From NCBI GenBank assembly GCA_030052745.1, contig JANBVO010000001.1, positions 992,001 through 1,056,000 of the forward strand: DNA of 64,000 bases, given 5' to 3'. Source of the DNA: Pleurostoma richardsiae. Its lineage: Eukaryota > Ascomycota > Sordariomycetes > Calosphaeriales > Pleurostomataceae. Made by a program: the position numbers and the translations under genes. A model generated the notes under the pieces. That model saw only the letters and a program-made list of their open reading frames with translations, was not told the DNA's origin and did no database searches. Within the stretch, counting starts at the first letter, position 1. Each line of letters opens with the position of its first letter. Below, piece after piece: positions 33,578 to 44,533 of this stretch.

Positions 33578-35749
33578 ATGTTGGAATCCCGGACCAAGGC
33601 ACCTTCAAGCAGATTTCGAACCTCGCAGAGGCGGCCCCTCGCGTGCCAAGGTAATTGACTTCTCACTTCCTTCTTTTCTCTTGCAGAGGAGCGATACTAA
33701 TCCCACACAGAGTGCGGTAAAAAGAAAGTCAAATGTGACAAGCAACTACCTTGCGCGCGATGCCTGCGCCTCGGCCTGCAGTGCTCGAGAGAGGTAGTCA
33801 GAATCAAACACAATGTCGTTCGACATGCAGATGAGATAGAGTTTCTCGAGTCAGTAACGGCGGATCTCGAGATTCTTCCTTCATCAGAAGCTCTACAGTC
33901 GGTCATACAGAAGCTGAAGCACCGCAGCCGTCGCTTGCAGTTTGGCGGTGACGCAGCGTTTCTCTTGGAGAATGGGCCACAGAGTCCTAGACTCGGAGAT
34001 ATGGAGACCCATGGTAGGTCTTCACAACGGTATCCGCGGAGTATCGCCACGGAAACGGCGGCAGATCCGTCTCTTCCTACGGCTCTCGAACATCTCGCCT
34101 GGGGCCGAACATCGGGAAGGTGTTTCCCGCACATATCATGCGCATGCAAATACCGCAGAGATCGCGCCGCTCCAGCCCAGTTTGGCTCGCCCTCCCTCGA
34201 CACGATCAGATATATCGAGGAGGCTGGAATTCGAGTGCCTAGCTTGAATGATGCTCGAAAGCTCGTCCAGTTTCATCTTCAGTATCTCGCGTGGCACCAC
34301 AATTGTCTGCATGCACCAACATTTATGGAAGAGTGCGACGTCTTCTGGGGGACAGGCCGCTGTGTTCATCCGCTATGGCTAGCCGTCTATCTCTGTGTCC
34401 TCAGCGTGACCGTTTTTGCTATCGAGAACAGCGCGAAGTCGCAGAGAAGTGTCGGTGTGGATCTCGAACAGCTTCCGTCGGCACGAGAGTTGTTCCAGGG
34501 CTTTGTCAACGTGCTGCATCGCTGCAACTTTCTCGGAGAGGTCAATATGTACGCCGTGCAGGCAATCGTGATGTCCAACGAAGTCGCCAATAACCTCGGA
34601 CAGAGCCAGCTGAACTCGAACCTCTTCAGTGCCGCAGTCCGAATTGCCGAATATCTCGGCATGCATAGGATCCAAGACTCTGGCTCTCCATCAACCAAGG
34701 CCTCGATGAGTTGGCAGGAGAGAGTAGAGAGAGAAGTCGGGAAGAGAATCTGGTCTTCGATGATGGTGCAGGATCATTTCGCGATTCATTTCACAGATTC
34801 TTACACCATCTCGCCTGCACACGTCAGCACCAGTGTGCCACTCAATGCCGATGACCACGATCTTGTGGAAATGCCAAGGCACGTCCCTACGGTGAGCAGC
34901 TACATGCGTGTCCTGTGCGAGATGGCAGAAATGATGCCAGACCTACTGGACGGATTGGGCATAACGAACAACCAAAGATCAGTGTCGGAGCGGTACAAAC
35001 ACGTTCTGAGTATGGACCGCCGAATGAGAGAAACTGTCAGGCGATTCCCACCATGTTTCCTAAAACAGGATCCCGAAAACGAGGCCAGACTCCCATGGCT
35101 TCACATTGCTAGGAGGAGCCTTGCCATCACGGCGGCCGAGAAGATCATCATGATCCACCGGCCCTTCCTCATCCGCTCCTATCAAGTCCCTCGCTACGAT
35201 TTCACGCGACGGACTTGCACAGCGGCGGCGAGAACTATCCTGCGTGAGCATGATGCTCTTGCTCAGGCGGACGACTTATGTGTCTGGACACATACGCCCT
35301 TTTGTATCACTGCTGCCGTCATCCTTTGTTTTGAGATCAACAGCGCCGGGGATGGAGATGAGTCGACGGTAGCATCGCATAGAGCTGCCGTCATTGCCAC
35401 CAGGCAACGCCTCGCGCATCGCAAGAGCGATGTGCTCGCTCAACGGGGCGTGGCTCTACTCGACATACTTCTCGATCAGCCGGCTAACCACGACGTGTCC
35501 GCTCTGAGCACTCGAGTCATGACTGAAATCGATCGGATCCCTATGACACCTCTTGGAGTCAGCGATGCAGAAAAGGACATGGCGTGGTATGGAGTATGTG
35601 CTGGGAACCTTTGGAGCGAGGGCCTAATGGCGGAAACGGTGGAGGACCGTCCAAGTGACTCCGAACCGAGCCCCGGGCAAGAGAGAATCGACTTCGACGT
35701 CTGGTTTGAGAGCATGTTCGTGAACTTTGAGCAGCACGATGAGTCGTGA
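33578..35749 (+). CDS. Zn(II)2Cys6 transcription factor TF2
   Basis: Exons 33578-33650 and 33711-35749 give 703 aa. The 60-nt intron cuts the zinc cluster after its first Cys: RRPLACQ joins ECGKKKVKCDKQLPCARC, then LRLGLQC, restoring the C6 spacing. Two in-frame acceptors compete (near 33686 and 33710); only the second restores the motif. The fungal-specific TF domain occupies roughly residues 140-480, with typical phrases HLQYLAWHHNCLHAPTF, AVRIAEYLGMHRIQD and KRIWSSMMVQDHF. The C-terminus is acidic (DRPSDSEPSPGQE). TF2 shares its orientation with the amidase and permease downstream and is the more likely pathway-specific regulator of those genes. Confidence 0.92.
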
Positions 35750-36305
35750 ACTGGGGGCCTTTCCCGCTCTGTCTCGATAAGAGCTGAGAAGAACTCAGTG
35801 GAACATGGAAAATATAGTCCTTTGTAGTGACTTTGGCTGCGGCCAGGGCATCACTTGTCGTCTCTCCGCACCGAGTCGACTCGGATTTATAGTACCACTT
35901 TCACCAGTAAGCAGTATTACCGACTCGGCCGTGTTCACGAGACCCCACCGAGGATAACCTCCGATAGTCAAGAGGTCATCTAGGGCGATCCTTCTGGATT
36001 AGTGTGTCCTAGTCCTCGTAGAGAGGGGGAGCGCTACTGGATTGATAGGCGAATGTACGGTTCGGTTGAGCTCATGAAACTCACCCGAGTGTGGAACCCT
36101 GTTGGGTCAACTGGATATCTGGCGTTCTTATCTCTTAAGTATCAAAATTATCGAGATCGGCACTTGTCTAAGATATCAGTTCAAAAGTGTGCTTATCCTC
36201 GGCAGGCCATGATAGAAGTCTCTCAGAAGATATTGGCTGATGCTTGAATTACGACGCCTAGCTTCTTGTGATAGGTCCTGCAAAAACACCAAACAACAAA
36301 TCACC
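35750..36305. promoter_or_regulatory. promoter region of the amidase gene with CCGAGTCGACTCGG palindrome
   Basis: 556 bp. A perfect 14-bp palindrome, CCGAGTCGACTCGG, lies at 35871-35884. Its half-site CGACTCGG recurs at 35921-35928. Both halves contain ACTCGG, which also recurs in the promoters of TF1/aldolase and of the DAL5-like/dehydrogenase pair. Confidence 0.55.
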
Positions 36306-37887
36306 ATGACCAAACTGTGTCAACTTACCGCTTCGGAGGTCCAGGCCAAGATCTCCAAGGGCGAACTAACCCTTGAGGCGTATGTGAGGGCTCTTCTGGA
36401 ACGCATCCAACAGCGGGATCCTGTTGTGCAAGCATGGGCGTATCTGGACCCTGAGTATGCTCTCTCTGAAGCGCGCAGGCTAGATAAGATAACCCTGGAG
36501 AACCGAGGCCCGCTGCATGGCATGGTCATCGGAGTGAAGGACGTGATGTTGGCCAAGGGTGATGCTGTCTTTGGACCTCAACGAATGTTTCAACAAATCA
36601 CGCTGACAGTGCCAACAGATATGCCCACGGCGTATAACTCAGACATATACCGCAACCAGCCTCCCGTCACCGTGGATGCCGGCCCTATCATTACCCTGCG
36701 GAGGTCAGGAGCTTTATTTCTGGGCAAGACGCATACTACCGAGTTTGCAGCAACGACCAATGGACCTCCAGCGAGAAACCCCCATGATCCTAGCCGTACT
36801 CCTGGAGGTTCCTCTTCAGGTTCCGGTGCCGCCGTTGGTGATTACCAGGTCCCGATTGCTCTCGGCACCCAGACTCTCGGCAGTGTCATTCGGCCAGGAT
36901 CATACAACGGCATCTATGCTTTCAAGGTCAGGAATTCTAGCTCTCATCCCTAGTGAAGAAATGTTCCGCTCATTTACCGCTCTGCAGCCGACATGGGGTT
37001 CTATCTCTCGAGAGGGTCTCGCGATGTACACTTTGACCTGTGACACTTTGGGCTTCTATGCTCGCTCTGTCGCAGACTTGGAGCTCTTGGCCGATGTCTT
37101 CCGCCTAGCAGATGATGATCCTGTCCCGCCGACGCCCTTTTCGCTGAAAGGCGCGAAGATCGCCTTCTGTAAGACACATGTTTGGCCCAGGAGAGGTCCC
37201 GGGCTCGAAAGCACCTGGACCAAGGCCCAGAATCTACTCACGCAGCATGGCGCAACCATCGAAGACCTTGAGCTTCCAGAGGAGTTCGCCAAGATATCTG
37301 AGTGGCACAACAATGTGCTTACAGGCGAAGGCCGGGCGTCTTTCCTCGGACGTAAGTTACTACCTTCAGGTGCAAAAATATACCGTGACTAGCGTCAGCT
37401 AAACGTTTGTCGATCTCAGAATACCTCTTGGCCAAGGATAAGCTAGACGTGCTTCTAGCAGGGCAGGTTGAGAACGTGAGCAAGCTATCCCGAAAAGCCC
37501 AACTCGAGAGCTATGACGGCTGTGCCCGCCTCCGTCCTGTTTTCGACGAGATTGCAAGTAAATATGACGCTGTCATCACACCGACAGCGCCGGATGTGGC
37601 ACCGGAAGGAATGCAGACGGGCGACGGGGTAAGTCGCGCTCACTTGCTCAAGTGTTGATGCTACACAATGTGACACCGTCTAACTGATGTGATAGTCTTT
37701 CTGCTTGATGTGGACAATCCTACACGTTCCTGTCGTAAACCTGCCCGGTTTTGCCGGCCTGAACGGGCTGCCGATTGGATTAAGCTTGGTTGGGGGGCGG
37801 TATACCGATCGCCATACCCTCCATGTCGCCCAAACGATTGGAAAGATCTTCGAATCTGAGGGGGGATTCCAGCACAAACTATTCTAG
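36306..37887 (+). CDS. amidase-signature family hydrolase
   Basis: Exons 36306-36926, 36988-37351, 37420-37628 and 37696-37887 give 461 aa. The Ser-cisSer-Lys triad is readable: Lys in MVIGVKDVM (about K78), cis-Ser in TPGGSSSGSGAAV (about S169) and the nucleophile in QTLGSVIRPGSYNG (about S193). The 24-residue spacing between the two serines is normal for the family. The C-terminal half (YDAVITPTAPDVAP; VPVVNLPGFAGLNGLPIGLS) closes the fold. It has no secretion signal, so it is probably cytosolic. The family hydrolyses amides, carbamates or ureides such as allophanate; this sequence does not tell which. It sits between TF2 and an NCS1 permease in the same direction. Confidence 0.92.
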
Positions 37888-38646
37888 TATGTAGATACTT
37901 ATATTACCATGCAGCACCCCCCCTCGTGCTAGGTAGATACTCAGGATCCTTGCAACCGTTCGTATTAGCTACAGATATGGATTCCAGGGGCTGCTCGTCT
38001 GCAGATGCCTCAAGGAATAATATGCGCCTGGCAACGGCGCAGAAACGACATTGACATCAGACTGCTGGTCCTTTAGCTCAATAAAACGATGTCGCAATAA
38101 TGGAGACTTCGATATATCATGGAGTCTGTTCCAGACGTATTAGCCTTATTAGCCTTATCTGCTACGAGCTTCAAAGCAGAAAGACATGGCTTCCCTGGTT
38201 CATTTTGTGCCAATTGATATAATCTGGGACTATTCAGTATCGTGTCGTTATCAAAGGATTATGTTGATCACTAGGGTCCACCGGAACCACGGAAGGATGG
38301 GATGACCGCAAGTCATAATGTGATGATACTCGAAGTCTTATCTTTAGGCCGGGCGAGCCTCGCAGACTCACCCGCGCCGCCCCTGACTGGCGTGGTGGAA
38401 CCAAGTTATCGGGTCTTATCCCAAGGCGTCTGCATCGATTATCTCCTTGTCAGAGAGATGCAAGCCGAAAGATAATGCACTGTAGCGGGCCAAAGTCAAA
38501 CTCACCTCAGGCGAGCAAGCACTTGAGGTCTTCAATGCCCCAATTCCTGTATAAATTGCAGTGCTCCCACCCGGGGTGTGAACGACTCTCAAACGCTGAG
38601 GACGCACACTCTACAGCTACACTCCACATCCCAACACATCTCCGTA
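37888..38646. other. intergenic, amidase 3' flank and permease promoter
   Basis: 759 bp. A small ATTAGCCTT duplication lies near 38137-38155. Otherwise nothing stands out. Confidence 0.45.
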
Positions 38647-40309
38647 ATGACTCCTGCTATGGAACCCGAGGACAAGGAGACCGTCACTCCCAGCAGGGAT
38701 CCGGAAAAGAACATACCCTCGTCAGAGGACGCCTCGGTCCGCGAGGCACAAGAGATCGACGATGTGCCCATTCCGAAGACGGGTCACAATTTGTGGGAGA
38801 AGCTGCTCAACGCTGGCGTCGAACTACGAGGGATGCAACCTGTGCCGGAAGCACTAAGAACTGATACTCGCTACCTCAATATCTGCACGATCCTTCTGAG
38901 CTCCATGACGAGTCTCTTGCCGTATGTTCCTTACAGATCAGTACAGAGAAACCCTCGCTGATCCCTTTGCTGCCGCAGCTTCTCCGTTGGATCCGCAGTG
39001 CCGCTCTTTTATGGTCTCAACCTACGCGACAGCACCTTGATGATCATTTTCTTCAACCTCATATTTTGCCTGCCCGCTGCGTACATTGTGACGATCGCGC
39101 CGTTGACCGGGATGCGCCAAATGATCCAGTCTCGATATGTCTTTGGGTACCGTGGTCCAGCTGTATAACATGGGGCTGTTCTCTTGGCTAACCAGGAGCA
39201 GGAAATACCCGAATATGCTGACTACCCTAGTAATCATCCTGACTGCTGGCGGCTTTGGATGCACCGCAACCGTCATTGCCGGACAGAGTCTTTCCTATCT
39301 GTCGGACGGGTCTCTCAGCGAGCCCGTGGGGATGTTGATCATCGTTCTCATCAGCCTTGTCGTCTCCTTCTTCGGCTACCGAATCCTTCACATTTACGAG
39401 CGCTGGGCTTGGATTCCGGTCCTGGTGGCTATCATCTTCACCGTTGGGTGCGCCGGCTCCGACCTTAAGCAGCCGCCACAGACGACCCCAACTCCTCCTC
39501 GGCAGTATCTGGGAGTCGTCGCTATGGCGAGTGGCAGCCAGCTCACATGGGCCATGCTCGTTGGTGACTACTGCGTCTATATGCCGCCGACCAGCCCTCG
39601 CCTCCGGCTTGCTCTCTACCTGATGTTCGGAATCTGCTTCCCATACACGGTCTTCCAAATTGTGGCTGCGGCTATTGCGGGTGCCATTCCTGCCCACCCT
39701 TCCTGGCAGGTCGCCTACGGCACCCACGGCATCGGCGGCGTGCTGGGCGCTATTCTAGACAAGGTCGGGGGCTTTGGCCGGTTTATTCTCTGCATACTAT
39801 CTCTCAGCGTTGTCGGTTCCGTCTCCCGCGACTATTACACCGTGTCGGTCAATCTCCAAGTCCTGCTGCCGGTATTGAACAAGGTCCCTCGCAGCCTCCT
39901 CGCAATCGTCTCGGCTGGTGCCGCCTTCGGCGTTTCTGTTGCAGCATCCCGATCGTTCTACAGCTCCCTGACGACCTTCCTGTCCATCATTGGCTACTAC
40001 GGGGCTTCGTTCGTTGCAGTCACGTTCATCGAGTGGTTCCACTTCCGCAAAGCCGAGCCCACATCCTTCGATCCTTCGATCTGGAACGATACCAGGAAGC
40101 TTCCTACTGGCTTCCCAGCACTTGTCAGCGTCCTCATCCCCTGGGCCCTGATTGTGCCCGCGATGGACCAGAGTTGGTACGTCGGGCCGATTGCCAAGGC
40201 CGCGGGGGATCTCGGTGTCTTCTTCGCAGGTATCATTGCGGCGGTGCTATACTTTCCCCTCAGATACTGGGAAATCAAGAGGAATGGTGGGAGACTGCAA
40301 AGGGGGTAG
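38647..40309 (+). CDS. NCS1-family nucleobase/allantoin-type permease
   Basis: Exons 38647-38921, 38979-39146 and 39196-40309 give 518 aa, the usual length for nucleobase-cation symporter-1 proteins. The cytosolic N-terminus (about 75 residues, acidic) precedes about twelve hydrophobic helices. Family features include SVGSAVPLFYGLNLRDS in the first helix region, MRQMIQSRYVFG before the second intron, ATVIAGQSLSYLSDG, and QLTWAMLVGDYCVYMPP. The second junction uses the donor at 39147; other nearby donors break the frame. Known members carry purines, cytosine, uracil, allantoin or hydantoins with protons. With an amidase next door, a nitrogenous ring compound is the likely cargo (inference). 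Confidence 0.92.
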
Positions 40310-40584
40310 ACTGGAACAAGGTTACGACAGACGGGGAAGGATGTCCGTGGAAGGTGATGGCATCCCGAGGGCATTTTTCAGGTGTGAAACGGATGCACTC
40401 CGGCATTCCCAGGAAAAACACGTAATCAGCAATATAGAGAATCGAAAGTTCATGATTCCCTCATGGACTACGAGGATCACTGGTGGGCCTGTCTCCTCGT
40501 GCCTGATGCATATACTGAAACGGCTATAGGTAGATGACAAGATGCAGACTAGAGATGGGTTCGAGCAAGATGTTGTCCAGAGTC

Positions 40585-42209
40585 TTAGTACAAGTACCTG
40601 AAGCCCTTGACCCTCTCGACCTGGCCATCGCCCGTCTCCTTCTCGCCCACTCCGGCTAGGGGTTCGACATTTGCCCCTTCTTCGGCGTCTAGCTTCTTGT
40701 TCAAGTGCACCAGGTAGGTACGCAGGGCGAAGGCGCATATAGTAGCGAAGCCGAGAACGGCGATCTCGGCCCCGAAGGACTTGACGTACATGGGACCGTA
40801 CTTGGAGGGCCAAATGTACGATCCCGGGATGGTGCCGACGTTGCCCATGGCGTTGACCATGGCGATAGCAGCAGCCTTCTTGGCAGCGGGGCCGGGGATT
40901 GTGTTGGAGATCCATGCCAGCATGACGAAGCCCGAGGCGTAGCCAGCTAGGATGGGTTAGTGACCAAGTCAATGGTGCGGATGGTATCAAGGCCATTGAC
41001 TCACTTGTCATCAGGAACATGGAGAAGTATCGAGGGCCCACGGTTGTGGTGGTCGCAGAGATGATGTAGCCGACGATGCAAGCCAATGCTGGGCCGAAGT
41101 AGTGGAAAAAGCGCTCCCCGGTGCGGTCGGCATGCCATGCGTTGGGTAGAGACACGAGGATGGCCCAGATCCACGGCGGGGCGGTGAGCAAGAGCGTCTG
41201 TGTCGTACCGAAGCCAAGAGACTGGGTGATGGTCGGAAAGAAGAACGAGAACTGTGCGATGTTTGTCAGCGCTATCTCATTGCAAGCGCTTCAGCTTGAA
41301 CGTATGAATGCTTACACTCAAGCCCATGATCGTCGTGTGATAGGCGAGTCCCAGCATCCAGACCTTGAGGTCCTTGACCGCCATGAGCAACCCCTGCCGG
41401 GCAGTGACGCCTTCATCTTTCGTGAGACTCTCCACTTCGCAGGCATCGAGTTCGAGTCTCTTCTGGGCAATAGCCTTCTCCTCTGCTGACAGCCATAGTG
41501 TTGTCTTCGGGTAGTCTGGAAGAATGAAGGTGGCCAAGCCAGCCACGACAATGGTGATGGCGCCCTCGATAATGAATAGCCATCTCCATGCCGCTAGGCC
41601 TTTCTTCCCATCCATGTCCCCTAATATTCCGGCGGCGATCAGGCCTCCGAAAGCCTGTGCAGCCAGGTTGCCGGCATTGAGCAGGGTGACCCGGAGCTGC
41701 ATCTCCTTGCGGGTGTACCATCGAGACAGGAAGTATAGGGAACCGGGAAAGAAACTCGCTTCAACACATCCCAGGAAGAACCGACACAGGATTGCACCAG
41801 TCGCGTTGTGCACCGCAGCGGTGGCAGAGGAGATGACGCCCCAAACGGCGACGCACGCACAGAGGTACCAGCTAGGCCTCTTGATGGTGGTGAGAACCAT
41901 GTTGGAGGGGATTTGCATAGAGACGTAGCCGACCTGCAGAATGGAGATACAGGTTTGGTACTGAACATCGCTAAGCTTGAGGTCGGCCTCGAGACCCTTG
42001 AGGCGGGCGTTGGCAAAATTGTTCCGATCGATGAAGTTAAGAATGAACAAGATGATCATGATGGGGAAGATGCGGAGGTCAATCTTCCGGACGAGAGCCT
42101 TCTCCTCGTCTGGTCCCCAGGTGGCTGTTGATGAGATGTCGCCGGCCTTGACATCGACGGCGGGCTCGGCCAGCGACTTCTTAGATGCGGAGGCAGTTTC
42201 TAGATCCAT
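40585..42209 (-). CDS. MFS carrier, DAL5-like anion:cation symporter family
   Basis: Exons 41316-42209, 41005-41251 and 40585-40946 give 500 aa with twelve predicted helices. Family signatures include DLRIFPIMIILFILNFIDRN with NFANARLKGL just before helix 2, MQIPSNMVLTTIKRPSWYLC, and CRFFLGCVEASFFPGSLYFL followed by SRWYTRKEMQLR. The second half contains NAWHADRTGERFFHY and NTIPGPAAKKAAAIAMVNAMG. Known members take up allantoate, nicotinate, pantothenate or related carboxylates. The gene converges with the NCS1 permease and diverges from the zinc dehydrogenase, so it probably serves the same pathway. Confidence 0.9.
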
Positions 42210-42873
42210 GATGAAAGAGAGCCAAAGTTTGACTTGCAATAACAAAGAATGAATAAATGATTCTGAGTTGTGACTGAGTCAACCAGCGAAGAAACAAAGA
42301 GTCTCAGCGGCTGTCAACGTCCTTGGAGCAGGACAGATCTGTCGTTGACAGGTGGCTGCGGGGACTTTTCCGACCCCGATGGAGACTCGGTTGATCCTTT
42401 ATAATCATCTCACGGACAATGTCTGGGTGATGATAAGGTTGTGCGCAATGCCGACCACACGTGTGCATAGAGGAAGCCCTGTCATCTGTGGCGAGCCTGT
42501 CGGCACGGGTCTAGATCCAGAGTGCCGAAAATCAAGGGGGAACGGAACTGAACAGCTGCAAGTGCTTAGCGGTAGATAAGGGCATTGTGGGGAGAGCGAT
42601 CTCTGCAATGACTCGGCGATACTTGGCCACTCGGACATGTTCCGGCTTCTAGTGCAGGAATCCAGGCCGATAACACCTTGCCTGCGGCCCGGGATCCGTG
42701 CCGACTGCGATTACAGTAACTATCGCGTGCCGATGCCGATAGCCAGTGTTACAGAATATCTTCTCATCTCCGACTACCATTTTCTAAGAACTTCCAGTGT
42801 CAAATCTCCGTTAACTTCAGATTTTACAACACTTGACTCCCTCAAACGTCTCTAGCGATCCTAAGCATCAGCC
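42210..42873. promoter_or_regulatory. divergent promoter between DAL5-like carrier and zinc dehydrogenase
   Basis: 664 bp with three copies of ACTCGG (42385-42390, 42611-42616, 42629-42634), the element also seen in the amidase and TF1/aldolase promoters. A CCCGGGATCC segment near 42689 partly resembles the spacer of the 31.8-kb inverted repeat. Confidence 0.5.
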
Positions 42874-44238
42874 ATGACTGCGGCCGAAGCGACTCCGCTC
42901 CCGACATCGAACCGCTCTGTCGTCTGGATCGGCGCGAGAAAGCTAGAGGTCCAGCAGCGTCCTATCACTCCCCCAGGAGACAATGAAGTATTGGTCGAGA
43001 TCATTGCGACTGGAATTTGCGGATCAGACTGCCACAACTACGAGAGCGACAAGGTATCGCGCCAACTAGTTCTAGGACACGAATCTTCGGGAATTATTGT
43101 CAAGGTTGGGAAGAATGTGACAGACAGAGCAGTCGGACAGCGAGTGGCCATTGAGCCCGGCTTTCCCTGCATGGAGTACGTCCTGCGCTTCTCAGCTACC
43201 TAAACGGTTACTCGTCCCGTGATTACCATGCTGACCTTGGGGATTCAAAGATGTGAGTTCTGCGTACGAGGCAACCCGAACATATGTGCCAATCTCAAAT
43301 ACTGTGGTCTTGACCCCACCGACGGCATGCTATGCCAGTATTTCACGTGCCGCGCATCTATGACGGTGCCGATACCAGACAACGTCTCGTGGGAAGAGGC
43401 CGGAGCTATACAGCCCCTCGCCATTGCGGTCCAGCTCGCCAGAAGAGCGTCGCTAAGCGCCAGCCAGACAATGGCCATATTGTACGTTTCTTACGCGAAT
43501 GGCTTGCTGTTCTCCTAGTGGTGTACACTTGCTGATGCTATTCCTCTCTCCTCACGATCAGTGGCTGTGGACCTCTCGGCCTACTCATCTTGGCGGTAGC
43601 TAAGGCTTATGGAGTCAAGAAGATCATCATGTTCGACATCGAGGAGTCACGCACGAAATTCGCCGAGTCTTACGGTGCGGACGCTGGTATTGTCACGTCT
43701 AAGAACGATGATCCGGCTAAGGATTCCCTCACATTCGCGACTGAGTACGCGCAGGACATGATCAAGAAGCACGATTTGGGTCACGGTGTGGATGTTGCCG
43801 TGGAGGCCAGCGGCGCCGAGATCTGCGCGCAGATGGCTATCTGCATGTTGAAGCCCGGAGGAACCTGTAAGTCACGAATGCGATCGGTGTTTTCTCACCA
43901 GTTAAAACTTCTAACGTCGCTCGTAGGCATTCAAGCTGGACTTGGCAAGCCTTTAACAGCAGTTCCGCTCTTCCTCCTTACGGCAAAGGAATTAAACATC
44001 AAAGGTAAGGAATATCAGTCTCACTTGTTCAGTTCTCAGTTTCTCACTGGCTCTCGCTGCAGGAACGGTACGGTACACGCCCGGATGCTTCAGCGACGCC
44101 ATCAGCCTTCTGGCGCGGAAGAAGGTGGACTTGAAGCCTCTCATTACTTCCACATATCCATTGACTCGCGCTGCTGAGGCTTTCGAAGCCCAACACGCAA
44201 GGAAGGACATCAAGATTGTAATCATGAACCAGGAGTAG
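42874..44238 (+). CDS. zinc-dependent medium-chain dehydrogenase, sorbitol/xylitol dehydrogenase type
   Basis: Five exons (42874-43175, 43251-43481, 43562-43866, 43927-44004, 44063-44238) give 363 aa. Catalytic zinc ligands are visible in GICGSDCHN and LGHESSG. The structural-zinc loop C-x2-C-x2-C-x7-C is rebuilt across intron 1 (PCMECEFCVRGNPNIC). The NAD(P) fold opens IFGCGPLGLLILAVAKAYG across intron 2, with FDIEESR at the end of strand 2, which suits NAD. The last exons read TPGCFSDAISLLARKKVDL. The enzyme would oxidise a polyol or secondary alcohol to a ketone. Its place at the right end of the permease/amidase/aldolase block suggests an oxidative step of that pathway. Confidence 0.92.
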
Positions 44239-44533
44239 ATGCCGAGTGCACAAGCAATATGTCACAATTAGCTAAACCTCGAGGAAGCATGAGTCCTATT
44301 CGAGCTCTCTGGAGGCGCCAGGCCCACCGCAAGACCATCACAAGGCCATTGAAGTGACCGGGCTATACGCAGATCACAGTGTGCGGCTATCGCGGTGTGA
44401 GCACTGCCACGCGTAAGCTGCACAGCCACTGTGCCATTCTGGAAGTGGAGTGGTAGGTACCTATAAGAAAAGCACACTCAGCTTAAGCAGCCCGACCAGC
44501 TCTCCCCTGTTCGCTCCGTAAAGGCTTGGAATA

